A stretch of DNA of 15,521 bases, taken from the NCBI GenBank assembly GCA_964569055.1, contig CAZMSZ010000162.1:1-15521 (forward strand). Reading direction: 5' to 3'. The notes beneath the pieces were generated by a model, which worked only from the letters and a program-made list of their open reading frames with translations, made no database searches and was not told where the DNA came from. Each line of letters starts with the position of its first letter. The stretch's first letter is position 1. The translations under genes and the position numbers were made by a program. Of the stretch, positions 8,843 to 15,474 are shown piece after piece. This stretch comes from JAWLGW01 sp964569055. Lineage in GTDB: Bacteria > Planctomycetota > J058.

Positions 8843-9436
8843 GTGGACGAACCGCTGCCGCCCGACCCGCGCCGTGACCTCGAGACGATCCGGCTGCTCA
8901 TGGAGCGCGCCCGCCAGTACCGGCACCCGCCGAGCTCGGCGGGGCTGCTGGCGGGCGTGCTGGCGCTCGGGGCGGGGGCCTGGACGCACCAGACGCTGAC
9001 CGCCCGGTCGGGCGCCGAGGCCCTGGCCGCGCTGGCCGCGGTGTGGGGCGCGGTGTTCCTGATCGCGTTGGGGGGCACGATCGGGCTCACCTACCGGGCG
9101 ACCCGCCGGGAGGGAATGGCCTTCTGGTCGCCGCTCGCCGCGGACGTGGTCCACGCCTTGTGGCCCTCGCTGGTCACGGGGCTGGCGCTGACCTGGGCGC
9201 TGGCGCGCGCGGACCGGCTCGCGCTCGTGCCGCCGCTGTGGATGCTGTGCTACGCCGCGGGCGGGTTCGCGGCCGGGGCCTTCGCGCGCCGCCCGGTGCG
9301 CTGGCTGGCGGGCGCGTTCCTGCTCTGCGGGCTGGCGACCCTGGCGTTCGAGCCGCCGCCCGGGCTGGCGCTGGCGGGGACGTTCGGCCTGCTGCACCTC
9401 GCCTACGCGGCGCTCGTCGCCCGCCGCGGGGGCTGA
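8843..9436 (+). CDS. Six-helix membrane protein paired with a winged-helix regulator
   Basis: A 197-residue inner-membrane protein of unknown function. A short cytoplasmic N-terminus carries RRDLETIRLLMERARQYRHP, followed by about six hydrophobic segments near residues 32-48, 61-84, 103-122, 128-146, 152-169 and 173-193. The arrangement of a short 'IRLLMER' amphipathic helix leading directly into SAGLLAGVLALGAGAW resembles a family of small membrane proteins usually encoded just upstream of a winged-helix (HTH_34 type) regulator, as here; that link is from memory. It could be a sensor or the controlled product of that regulator. The GTG start has a good AGGAG site. The regulator gene starts five bases after its stop, so the two are co-transcribed. 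Confidence 0.65.
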   Translation: MDEPLPPDPRRDLETIRLLMERARQYRHPPSSAGLLAGVLALGAGAWTHQTLTARSGAEALAALAAVWGAVFLIALGGTIGLTYRATRREGMAFWSPLAADVVHALWPSLVTGLALTWALARADRLALVPPLWMLCYAAGGFAAGAFARRPVRWLAGAFLLCGLATLAFEPPPGLALAGTFGLLHLAYAALVARRGG

Positions 9437-9441
9437 GCGGC

Positions 9442-9837
9442 GTGCCCCCGCGCGAGCCGCGCCGCGCGCCCCAACAGGCGGAGCGCGCCTCCCCCGCCGC
9501 GCCGCCCGTCACGCCCGCGGACCTCGACCCCGTGGTGCACGAGCGCGTGCGGCTGGGGATCGTCTCGCTCCTGGCCGCGCGGCGCAGCGTGGACTACCTC
9601 GAGCTGCGCACGCTCCTGGGCCTGACGGACGGCAACCTCGCCACGCACCTGCGCGTGCTCGAGAAGGCGGGCTACGTCGCGGTCGAGAAGCGCTTCGTGC
9701 AGCGCAAGACCCGCACGAGCTACGAGCTGACCGCCGCCGGGCGCGCGGCCTTCGAGCGTCACGTCGAGGCGCTCGGCGCGCTCCTCGGGGTCTCGCCGCC
9801 CAAGCCGACCAAGAAGCCCAAGAAGGGGACCCGATGA
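9442..9837 (+). CDS. Winged-helix DNA-binding regulator (HTH_34/MarR-like)
   Basis: A 131-residue cytoplasmic transcription regulator. The core (about 30-110) reads as the winged-helix family PF13601: VHERVRLGIVSLL, helix two around DYLELRTLLG, the recognition region LTDGNLATHLRVLEKAGYV, a wing KRFVQRKTRTSYELT, then GRAAFERHVEAL, a helix suited to dimerisation. The tail KPTKKPKKGTR is strongly basic and may add DNA contact. The frame stays open far upstream (to 9043), but that part overlaps the membrane gene and codes an Arg/Ala-rich shadow. The GTG at 9442 follows the membrane gene stop closely, with GGGGG at 9428-9432 as a weak ribosome site. Its stop overlaps the next start (ATGA). The likely target is the dyad array at 8795-8823; no effector domain is present. 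Confidence 0.82.
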   Translation: MPPREPRRAPQQAERASPAAPPVTPADLDPVVHERVRLGIVSLLAARRSVDYLELRTLLGLTDGNLATHLRVLEKAGYVAVEKRFVQRKTRTSYELTAAGRAAFERHVEALGALLGVSPPKPTKKPKKGTR

Positions 9838-11444
9838 TCGACCGCCTCGCCCGCGGCCTCGCAGCGCGCCTGCACGACGCGCTCCTCCCGACCCTGGAGC
9901 GCGGGCGCGCCGATCCGCCGCTCCAGGCTCCTCGCGCCCTGCGCGAGCCGCCCCGGCTCGATACCGGCCCGCGGCGCGCGCCGATCCGGCCGCGGCACGC
10001 GCTGCTCGTGAACCCGTTCTATCCCAAGGACCCGCACGCCAGCTTCGGCAAGCACGTGCTCACGCCGAGCCTGGCGCTCACGAGCGTGGCGGGCGCCACG
10101 CCGCCCGAGTGGAGCGTGGCCTACTGGGACGAGAACCTGCTCCAGGGGCCCCCGCCCGTCGACCCCTTCCCGCAGCTCGTGGGGATCACGGTCCACCTGA
10201 CCTTCGCCCGGCGCGCGTTCGAGCTGGCGCGCTGGTTCCGCGCGCGCGGCGCGCAGGTGGTGCTCGGCGGCCTGCACGTGATCTCCTGTCCCGACGAGTG
10301 CGCGCCCCACGCCGACGCGCTGGCGCTGGGCGAGGGCACCGCGCTGTGGCCCGAGATCCTGCGCGACGCCGCGGCGGGGCGCCTGTCGCCGCGCTACCAG
10401 GCGAGCTTCAGCCGCCCCTACCGCGAGGAGCCCGCCCCGCGGCGCTCGATCCTGCCGCGGCGCCACTTCCTGACCACCAGCAGCGTGATCGCGACCCGCG
10501 GCTGCCACAACCGCTGCGGGTTCTGCTACCTCGCCACCGACGGGCTGCACATGCCCTACCGCGTGCGCGACCCCGAGCAGGTCGTGGCCGAGCTGCGCGC
10601 CGACGACCAGCCGTACGCGGTGTTCATCGACAACAACCTCGGCTCGCGCCCCGAGTACCTGCGTCGCCTGTGCCGCGCCCTGCGCCCGCTGGAGCGGATC
10701 TGGAGCGCGGCGGTGAGCATCGACGTGACCGACGACCCGAGCCTGGTGCGTGAGATGGCGCTCGCCGGCTGCACGGGGGTGTTCGTGGGCTTCGAGTCGC
10801 TCACCGATGCCAACCTCGAGCACGCCCGCAAGAAGACGCCCCGCGCCGAGGACTACGCGCGCCGGGTCGAGCTGCTGCACTCCTGCGGGATCCAGGTCAA
10901 CGGCAGCTTCGTGCTCGGGTTCGACCACGACCGCCCCGACGTGTTCGAGCGCACGGCCGAGTGGGTCGAGACCAACCGGCTCGAGTGCGCCACGTTCCAC
11001 ATCCTGACCCCGTACCCCGGGACCCCGCTGTTCCGGGAGATGGAGGCGGAGGACCGCCTGCTCCACCGCGACTGGAGCCGCTACGACACGGCCCACGTGG
11101 TGTTCCGCCCCAAGCACATGAGCCCCGAGGAGCTGGCCGCCGGGTACGCCTGGATCTACCGCCGCCTGTTCTCGCACGGCTCGATCTGGCGGCGGCGTCC
11201 CCAAGATGGCCGCGCCGTGCTTCCATACCTCGCCATGTCGTACCTCTACAAGCGCGCCAACCCGCTCTGGCCGCTCCTGATCCGCTCGGAGCTGACCGCC
11301 GCGGCGTGGCGCCCCCTGATCGAGGTCTCCCGCCGCCGCCACGTGGCGTTCCGCCGCCGCCTGGCCGCGACCCCGTTCGAGCCGCTGCGCGCGCCGACCG
11401 AGCCGGTCCGCGAGCCGCGCCTCGTCGTCGCGGCGGGAGTCTGA
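9834..11444 (+). CDS. B12-binding-type radical SAM protein
   Basis: A 536-residue enzyme with an N-terminal cobalamin-binding-like fold (about 55-180) and a radical SAM barrel (about 210-420). The 4Fe-4S motif is RGCHNRCGFCY with C224, C228 and C231. Further barrel signatures are VFIDNNLG, VFVGFESL, VNGSFVLGFDHD and ILTPYPGTPLF. The N-terminal fold has VVLGGLHVISCPDECAPHADALALGEG, typical of the family, but no DxHxxG motif, so cobalamin may bind base-off without the usual histidine, or not at all. The C-terminal part is helical and basic. ATG 9834 overlaps the regulator stop and has AAGGGG five bases before it. IspH follows after three bases. The substrate is unknown; methylation or rearrangement of an isoprenoid or lipid is possible given the neighbour, but this is inference. 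Confidence 0.82.
   Translation: MIDRLARGLAARLHDALLPTLERGRADPPLQAPRALREPPRLDTGPRRAPIRPRHALLVNPFYPKDPHASFGKHVLTPSLALTSVAGATPPEWSVAYWDENLLQGPPPVDPFPQLVGITVHLTFARRAFELARWFRARGAQVVLGGLHVISCPDECAPHADALALGEGTALWPEILRDAAAGRLSPRYQASFSRPYREEPAPRRSILPRRHFLTTSSVIATRGCHNRCGFCYLATDGLHMPYRVRDPEQVVAELRADDQPYAVFIDNNLGSRPEYLRRLCRALRPLERIWSAAVSIDVTDDPSLVREMALAGCTGVFVGFESLTDANLEHARKKTPRAEDYARRVELLHSCGIQVNGSFVLGFDHDRPDVFERTAEWVETNRLECATFHILTPYPGTPLFREMEAEDRLLHRDWSRYDTAHVVFRPKHMSPEELAAGYAWIYRRLFSHGSIWRRRPQDGRAVLPYLAMSYLYKRANPLWPLLIRSELTAAAWRPLIEVSRRRHVAFRRRLAATPFEPLRAPTEPVREPRLVVAAGV
11435..11439 (+). promoter_or_regulatory. Ribosome binding site of ispH
   Basis: GGGAG lies inside the end of the radical SAM gene, eight bases before GTG 11448. 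It favours this start over the in-frame GTG at 11514. Confidence 0.5.
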
Positions 11445-11447
11445 CGC

Positions 11448-12629
11448 GTGCGCTCGCCCTCGTCGCCTGCGTCGCCCGAGGCGCGCCGCGCCAGGCCTCG
11501 CGCGCTGCCGCGCGTGCCCCTCGGCCCCGAGTGGCGGAGCGATCTCCTGGAGCGCGCCCGGCGCGAGGGGCTGCGGGCCGGCGGGGCCGAGGTCCGGCTC
11601 GCGGCCGAGCTGGGGTTCTGCTACGGGGTCGAGCGCGCGCTCGAGCTGGCGACCGCCGCGCGCGCGCGGTTCCCCGAGCGCCGGGTGCTGCTCAGCGGGG
11701 CGCTGGTGCACAACGACGACGTCAGCGCGCGCCTGCGGCGCATGGGCGTGCTCACGCTCGCCGGCGAGGACCCCGCCCGCCTGGCCGAGGTCCGCCCCGA
11801 CGACGTGGTCCTGATCCCGGCGTTCGGCTGCCCGCTGGAGGAGCTGGAGCGGCTGGTCGAGCTCGGCTGCGAGCTGGTCGACACGACCTGCGGCTCGGTG
11901 CTGGCGGTGTGGAAGCAGGCGCGCCGGCTGGTGCGCGAGGGGTTCACCGTCTTGATCCACGGCCGGCACGACCACGAGGAGACCCGCGCCACCTGCTCGC
12001 GCGTGCTCCGGGAGGGCGGCCGCTACGCGGTGCTGCGCGGGCTCGAGCAGGCGGCGTGGGTGGCCGACGCGATCGGCGGCCGGCTCCCCGGGGTCGAGCT
12101 GGTGGCGCGCCTCGGGCCAGCCCTCTCGCCGGGGTTCGCGCCGGAGCGCGACCTCCAGCGCGTGGGCTGCGCGCAGCAGACCACCATGCTGGCCAGCGAG
12201 TCGCTCACGCTCGCGGCCGTGGTGCGCCAGGCCGTCCTCGATCGCCACGGTCCCGACGAGCTCGAGCGCCGGTTCCGCGCCCATGAGACCGTGTGCTCGG
12301 CGACCCAGGACCGGCAGGACGCCCTGCGGGCGCTGCTGGCCGACCCGCCGGACCTGGTGCTGGCCGTGGGCGGGCGCGCCTCGTCCAACACCAGCCACCT
12401 GGCCGAGCTCGCCGCCTCGGTCTGCCCCGGCTACCACGTGGCCGACGAGCGCGACCTGATCTCGCGCGCGGAGCTGCGCCATCAGCTCCCCGAGACCCGG
12501 CAGGTGGTCACCACCCGCGATTGGCTCCCGGGCGCCCCGCGCCGGATCGGCGTCACGGCCGGCGCCTCGACGCCAGCCCCGGTCACGGCCGCGGTGCTCG
12601 CCCGCCTGGTGGCGCTGCTCGACGGCTGA
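11448..12629 (+). CDS. ispH: 4-hydroxy-3-methylbut-2-enyl diphosphate reductase, long plant/cyanobacterial form
   Basis: The last enzyme of the MEP pathway, reducing HMBPP to IPP and DMAPP with a 4Fe-4S cluster. At 393 residues it is longer than the roughly 310-residue enterobacterial form. The cluster cysteines are C58 (LGFCYGVERAL), C148 (DTTCGSVLAVW) and C283 (ETVCSATQDRQ). Also visible are VHN at 87-89, HGRHDHEETRAT with the HEE (176-178) expected to supply the catalytic glutamate, CAQQTTMLASES, the SSNTSH phosphate site (312-317) and GVTAGASTP near the end. The spacing and the GFAPERDL and HEET segments match the plant/cyanobacterial branch. The start is GTG 11448 with GGGAG eight bases upstream; GTG 11514 is an alternative that removes a low-complexity leader. 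It is the last gene of the operon. Confidence 0.92.
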   Translation: MRSPSSPASPEARRARPRALPRVPLGPEWRSDLLERARREGLRAGGAEVRLAAELGFCYGVERALELATAARARFPERRVLLSGALVHNDDVSARLRRMGVLTLAGEDPARLAEVRPDDVVLIPAFGCPLEELERLVELGCELVDTTCGSVLAVWKQARRLVREGFTVLIHGRHDHEETRATCSRVLREGGRYAVLRGLEQAAWVADAIGGRLPGVELVARLGPALSPGFAPERDLQRVGCAQQTTMLASESLTLAAVVRQAVLDRHGPDELERRFRAHETVCSATQDRQDALRALLADPPDLVLAVGGRASSNTSHLAELAASVCPGYHVADERDLISRAELRHQLPETRQVVTTRDWLPGAPRRIGVTAGASTPAPVTAAVLARLVALLDG

Positions 12630-12673
12630 GCGCGACGACGAGCCACGGGCGTTCGGGTCGTGTCAGGGGGCGG

Positions 12674-12682
12674 TGCTACACT
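12674..12682 (+). promoter_or_regulatory. Extended -10 promoter with apparent leaderless start
   Basis: TGCTACACT is an extended -10 (TGn plus TACACT, four of six consensus bases). Transcription would start about seven bases on, at or next to the ATG at 12690. No ribosome site lies in the usual window before that ATG, which fits a leaderless mRNA. The -35 region is not convincing. Confidence 0.45.
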
Positions 12683-12689
12683 CGCACCC

Positions 12690-13844
12690 ATGAGGCTCCC
12701 CCTGGCGGGTGACGCGGCGTCGCCCGGCGGCTCGCAGGATCCCTACCGCCCCCACGAGGTGCTGCGCGGCGCGGCGCGGGGCCGGGGCGCGGCCAGCAAC
12801 CCGCCCAACCGGTTCGACGCCCACTGGCGCGAGCGCGACGACGAGGGGCTCGACCCGTTCGACGGCCTCGACGAGGACGAAGCGGGCGAGCGCCTGCGCA
12901 CCGTGTTGATCGACGACGCGAGCAAGAGCGCGCTCACGCGCAACGACAGCCCCGACGTCGGGTTCGACGTGAGCTTGAACCCCTACAGAGGCTGCGAGCA
13001 TGGCTGCATTTACTGCTACGCCCGGCCCACGCATGAGTATCTCGGACTCTCGGCGGGCCTCGACTTCGAGTCCAAGATCGTGGTCAAGCGCGAGGCGCCG
13101 CGCCTGCTCCGCCAGGAGCTGGCCCGGCCCTCCTGGCGGCCGACCACGATCGCCATCAGCGGGGTGACCGACTGCTACCAGCCGATCGAGCGGCGGCTGC
13201 GCCTCACCCGCGGCTGTCTGGAGGTGCTGGCCGAGTGCCGCAACCCGGTGGTGATCGTCACCAAGAACCATGGCGTGACCCGCGACCTCGACCTCCTGAC
13301 CGAGCTGGCGGCGTACCGGGCGGCCGCGGTGCTGGTCTCGATCACCTCGCTCGACGACGAGCTGTCCGGCGCGCTCGAGCCGCGCGCCTCGCGGCCGCGC
13401 CGGCGCCTGGCGGCCGTGCGGGCGCTCGCGCGCGCGGGGGTCCCGGTCGGGGTGATGGTCGCGCCGGTGATCCCCGGGCTCAACGACCGCGAGGTGCCCG
13501 CGATCCTGGAGGCGGCCGCCGAGGCTGGCGCGCAGCGGGCCGGCCGGGTGCTGCTCCGGCTGCCCCACGCGGTCGCGCCGCTGTTCGAGGACTGGCTGGA
13601 CCGCCACCGCCCGCGCGAGCGCGACAAGGTGCTCGCCCTGCTGCGCGCCGCGCGCGGCGGCAAGCTCAACGACCCGCGCTTCGGCAGCCGCATGCGCGGG
13701 GAGGGCCCGTACGCCGAGCAGATCGCCCGCCTGTTCGAGGTGACCTGCGCGCGGCTCGGCCTGGCGACGAGCCGGCCGTTCCCCCTCTCGACGGCCGCCT
13801 TCCGGCGGCCCGGCGCGCCCAGCGCGCAGCTCGAGCTGTTCTAG
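12690..13844 (+). CDS. PA0069-family radical SAM protein
   Basis: A 384-residue member of the radical SAM family often named after Pseudomonas PA0069 and related to spore photoproduct lyase-like proteins; no reaction is firmly established. Family marks in order: ARGRGAASNPPNRF (29-42), the cluster motif YRGCEHGCIYCYARPTHEYL with C102, C106 and C109, GLDFESKIVVK, GVTDCYQPIERRLRLTR, IVTKN, RDLDLL, SITSLDDEL with EPRA after it, APVIPGLND, RLPHAV, and the late GGKLNDPRFGSRMRGEG. The length fits the family. The ATG at 12690 is preferred over an in-frame GTG at 12660, because the conserved part begins after it and an extended -10 lies directly upstream. The gene ends one base before the opposing Nudix-MBL gene. 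Confidence 0.9.
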   Translation: MRLPLAGDAASPGGSQDPYRPHEVLRGAARGRGAASNPPNRFDAHWRERDDEGLDPFDGLDEDEAGERLRTVLIDDASKSALTRNDSPDVGFDVSLNPYRGCEHGCIYCYARPTHEYLGLSAGLDFESKIVVKREAPRLLRQELARPSWRPTTIAISGVTDCYQPIERRLRLTRGCLEVLAECRNPVVIVTKNHGVTRDLDLLTELAAYRAAAVLVSITSLDDELSGALEPRASRPRRRLAAVRALARAGVPVGVMVAPVIPGLNDREVPAILEAAAEAGAQRAGRVLLRLPHAVAPLFEDWLDRHRPRERDKVLALLRAARGGKLNDPRFGSRMRGEGPYAEQIARLFEVTCARLGLATSRPFPLSTAAFRRPGAPSAQLELF

Positions 13845-13845
13845 T

Positions 13846-15339
13846 TTAGGTCGGGCGCAGCGACCACGTCTCCGCGCCGTCAGACGCCCGACGCTCCACC
13901 TTGCCCTCGGCCTCGAGCTTGATCAGGTGCGCGAGGGCCGCGCGCTTGGCGAGGGGGAACACCTGCGCCGGCTTGTCGTCGTAGGCGCGAGGAACGATCG
14001 CCTCGAGGTCGGCGGGCCCGGGCTCGAGGGCGGCGACGATCTTGGCCTCGCGCTCGAGCCGGTGCGCCACGTAGAAGTCGAGCACACCGGCGGGGTCGCC
14101 GATCGGCGGGCCGTGCGAGGGATAGAGGAGCTCGCCGCCGAGGGTGCGCAGCCGGCGGAGCGACTCGAGGTAGCGGGCCATGTCGCCCTCGGGCGGGTCG
14201 ACCACGATCGTGCCCACCCCGGCCACCATGTCGCCGGCGATCACGCTGTTGGTGACCTCCTCATGGAACGCCAGGTGGCCGTCGGCGTGCCCCTCGAGCA
14301 GGTGCGCGCGCAGGCGGCGCGGACGGGCGCCGAGGCGGTCGGCGGGGAGGTCGATCACCTCGCCGTCCTCGATCAGGCGGGTGACGCGGGCGAGGTCTCG
14401 GGCCCGCTCCTGCGTGCGGGCGTGGGCGGCGATCGGCACACCCAGGCGATCGGCGAGGTGCTGCGCGCCGCTGCAGTGGTCGTGGTGGTGGTGCGTCAGC
14501 ACGACCTCGCGGACGCGGGTCCCCGCGGCGGCGAGCCCGTCGAGGAGGGCGTCGAGCTTGGCGCGCTCCTCGGGGTAGGGCGAGGCCGGGTCGATCACCA
14601 CCGCCTCGCTGCCGTCGCCCACGATCATGCAGTTGGTGTGGGTGGCGGGCGGGAGCGTCGGCGTCCGCACCAGGAACAAGCGCAGCCCGGGGCGGAAGTC
14701 GATCGCGCCCTGCCACTCGCCCTCCTCGGGGTGCGCCGCGGCGATCCGGGCCGCCGCCTGGCCGAGCCAGTCGGGCTCGCGCGGGTCGCCCTCGGCGCCC
14801 GCCAGCGCCTCGAGCGTGACGCGCGTGGGCGGCGCGAGCAGCGCCTCGTCCCGCGCCCAGCGCTCGAGCATGGCCTGGGGCGCGAGCCACTCCAGCGCGT
14901 CGATCTCGCCGGGCGCCACGCTCGGGGCGCCCGCGGCGGGCGCGAGGGCCAAGAAGAAGGTGGTGTCGAACCGGACCGGCCCGAACGGCGGCGTGACCCA
15001 GCGCCCGCACGGGACCACCCGGCTCCAGTCGGCCGCGAGCCCGAGCGCCTCGACCGTCGGCGCGAACCGCTTCGGGTCGGCGAGCACCTCCTCACGCCGG
15101 GCGCGCAGCTCGCTCGCGGCGAGCGCCTCGGCGCCGGGGACGAGCAGCAGGCCCGTCTCCTCGAACGTCTCGCGCACGGCCGCCGCCTCGGGGCTCTCGC
15201 CGCGGTCGACGCTCCCGCCGGGGAACACCCAGAAGTTGCCCAGGAACCGCAGCGCCGGCGCGCGGTGGAGGAGCAACACCTCCGGCCCTCGCGACGCGGG
15301 GCGCACCAGGATCAGGGTCGACGCGGGACGGAAGCCCAT
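13846..15339 (-). CDS. Nudix hydrolase / metallo-beta-lactamase / winged-helix fusion
   Basis: A 497-residue three-part protein. Residues 1-165 are a Nudix domain with a complete box, G42-x5-E48-x7-R56-E57-x2-E60-E61-x-G63, expected to cleave a nucleoside diphosphate linked to another moiety with Mg2+. Residues about 210-420 are a metallo-beta-lactamase fold with THHHHDH (H283, H285, D287, H288), GHADGH (H351), AGDMV (D370) and SHGPP (H409), a full two-metal site. Residues 427-495 resemble the winged-helix tail of LACTB2-type proteins, which are linked to RNA cleavage. No signal peptide is present, so it is cytoplasmic. ATG 15339 is chosen because GAGG (15345-15348) sits five bases before it; GTG 15345 is the longer alternative. 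Both active sites look intact; the coupled substrate is unknown. Confidence 0.88.
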   Translation of the reverse strand: MGFRPASTLILVRPASRGPEVLLLHRAPALRFLGNFWVFPGGSVDRGESPEAAAVRETFEETGLLLVPGAEALAASELRARREEVLADPKRFAPTVEALGLAADWSRVVPCGRWVTPPFGPVRFDTTFFLALAPAAGAPSVAPGEIDALEWLAPQAMLERWARDEALLAPPTRVTLEALAGAEGDPREPDWLGQAAARIAAAHPEEGEWQGAIDFRPGLRLFLVRTPTLPPATHTNCMIVGDGSEAVVIDPASPYPEERAKLDALLDGLAAAGTRVREVVLTHHHHDHCSGAQHLADRLGVPIAAHARTQERARDLARVTRLIEDGEVIDLPADRLGARPRRLRAHLLEGHADGHLAFHEEVTNSVIAGDMVAGVGTIVVDPPEGDMARYLESLRRLRTLGGELLYPSHGPPIGDPAGVLDFYVAHRLEREAKIVAALEPGPADLEAIVPRAYDDKPAQVFPLAKRAALAHLIKLEAEGKVERRASDGAETWSLRPT

Positions 15340-15344
15340 GAGCA

Positions 15345-15348
15345 CCTC
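15345..15348 (-). promoter_or_regulatory. Ribosome binding site deciding the Nudix-MBL start
   Basis: GAGG on the minus strand, five bases before ATG 15339. It overlaps the alternative GTG at 15345 and so argues against that longer start. Confidence 0.5.
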
Positions 15349-15474
15349 GGCGGCCGAGCGAGCCGCCGGCCGGCGCCTGCATGGTGCGGCGCGCGGCGAG
15401 CCGCGTCCAGTGTGGGCACCGCGGGCGTGGCGGCGCGCAGGCTCAGCGGGAGCGGGGGGGACTTTGGGGGGAGG
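15349..15474. other. Intergenic leader of the Nudix-MBL gene with a G-rich tract
   Basis: The space upstream of the Nudix-MBL gene holds no gene and no convincing -35/-10 pair. At 15448-15474 the plus strand has G runs of 3, 7 and 6 separated by AGC and ACTTT, followed by AGG, which satisfies the formal pattern for a G-quadruplex. Confidence 0.4.

Noticed and set aside
4259..9397. Very long open frame on the minus strand, reading through both N gaps
   Set aside because: Long antisense frames are expected in GC-rich coding DNA. Its translation is Arg/Gly/Pro/Ala-rich without motifs, it crosses N runs, and only its small 8553-8644 section (the lipoprotein signal) is real.
9043..9441. Upstream extension of the winged-helix regulator
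   Set aside because: The frame is open, but it overlaps a convincing membrane protein and codes Arg/Ala-rich text. The conserved regulator domain lies wholly after GTG 9442.
9834..12629. Part of a hopanoid biosynthesis cluster
   Set aside because: IspH and radical SAM genes do occur together in hopanoid clusters, but no squalene cyclase, HpnH or other hpn gene is present, and the radical SAM protein shows no specific HpnJ or HpnP mark.
15340..15345. GTG 15345 as start of the Nudix-MBL protein
   Set aside because: The GAGG site overlaps it and is correctly spaced for ATG 15339, and the two extra residues add nothing conserved.
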